DNA of 64,000 nt, from contig CANFUT010000017.1 in assembly GCA_947450325.1 (NCBI GenBank), positions 31,000 through 94,999 on the forward strand. The letters are read 5' to 3'. Below the pieces are notes generated by a model. It was not told the DNA's origin. It made no database searches and worked only from the letters and a program-made list of their open reading frames with translations. A program made the position numbers and the translations under genes. Origin of the DNA: Flavobacteriia bacterium. Its GTDB lineage: Bacteria; Bacteroidota; Bacteroidia; Flavobacteriales_D; Crocinitomicaceae. Shown one piece after another: positions 63,946 to 64,000 of the stretch (positions are counted from its first letter, which is position 1; every line of letters begins with the position of its first letter).

Positions 63946-64000
63946 TTAATCTAAATAAAAAGAATCCAACATTTCTGACTCCTCTAAATTGAGCTCTGAA
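63946..64000 (-). CDS. C-terminal end of a gene cut by the window edge (tentative)
   Basis: Minus-strand frame entering from 64000 reads SELNLEESEMLDSFYLD and stops at TAA 63948-63946. The acidic, coding-like composition suggests the end of a protein gene. A hairpin TTCTGTG/CACAGAA (63908-63914/63920-63926) lies 20 nt beyond the stop. Too little is present to name it. Confidence 0.4.
   Translation of the reverse strand, partial: SELNLEESEMLDSFYLD

Noticed and set aside
1..64000. CRISPR arrays, rRNA genes, insertion sequences
   Set aside because: No regular direct-repeat arrays, no rRNA sequence and no transposase gene were seen on either strand.

Overview
The window is A+T-rich DNA from a member of the Bacteroidota, most likely a Flavobacteriales-type organism (Crocinitomicaceae/Fluviicola-like is a guess from gene content). 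The evidence is the recurrent TAnnTTTG promoter box with a TTG about 19 nt upstream, the lack of clear Shine-Dalgarno sequences, type IX secretion (T9SS) sorting tails of both kinds (type A on the YHYH and FISUMP proteins, type B on a 1095-residue protein), carboxypeptidase-regulatory-like/DUF5686 and GWxTD proteins, and a TonB-plug protein. Most of it is ordinary, densely packed chromosome with no rRNA, no CRISPR and no recognisable insertion sequence.

Layout: 1-2.9 kb is the end of the str operon on the minus strand (rpsL-rpsG-fusA, fusA cut by the window edge). 3-9 kb holds a saccharopine dehydrogenase-like gene, prs-rplY, a plug-only TonB-type protein, manC and a SprT-like protein. 9-14.6 kb has the mlaE-mlaF lipid transporter pair, an AlkB-like dioxygenase, a flotillin-like SPFH protein with a Sel1-like partner, and a 46-residue lipoprotein. 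14.7-17.7 kb pairs a BamA/TamA-type barrel with a GWxTD lipoprotein, followed by a 445-bp structured gap. 18-25 kb carries an acyltransferase, aroQ/xerD (divergent), a large membrane-anchored unknown and a CoA-type NUDIX hydrolase. 25-28.6 kb is trhO-lgt-lnt (tRNA hydroxylation and lipoprotein maturation). 28.6-36.3 kb has an AarF/TetR-like pair, a giant T9SS-exported protein, a Kir-type potassium channel and a CapA-like protein. 36.3-39.1 kb is a BtuFCD/FecCD-type uptake operon.

39.1-40.7 kb is the clearest rearrangement: the promoter and first codons of comM occur twice as direct repeats 1474 bp apart, enclosing a FISUMP-domain gene and coding remnants. 42-49.4 kb returns to housekeeping (a cytochrome c-like lipoprotein, lpd, hemH, alaS, a glycosyltransferase). 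49.3-54.4 kb, all on the minus strand, has an NtrC-type regulator lacking its DNA-binding domain, an unusual lipoprotein, and a YHYH / MauG-type dihaem peroxidase / MbnP cluster that looks like a metal-linked secreted system. 54.5-63.5 kb contains recQ, tatC, a DUF5686 outer-membrane protein, lptB, a GT2 glycosyltransferase and a second GWxTD protein. A tRNA-Ser(UGA) with an ideal promoter and terminator and a cut-off C-terminal coding end close the window.

Several genes serve the envelope and may be functionally related: lgt/lnt mature the lipoproteins, the BamA-like protein and lptB serve the outer membrane, mlaEF handles phospholipid, tatC exports folded proteins, and T9SS (encoded elsewhere) would secrete the sorting-tail proteins.
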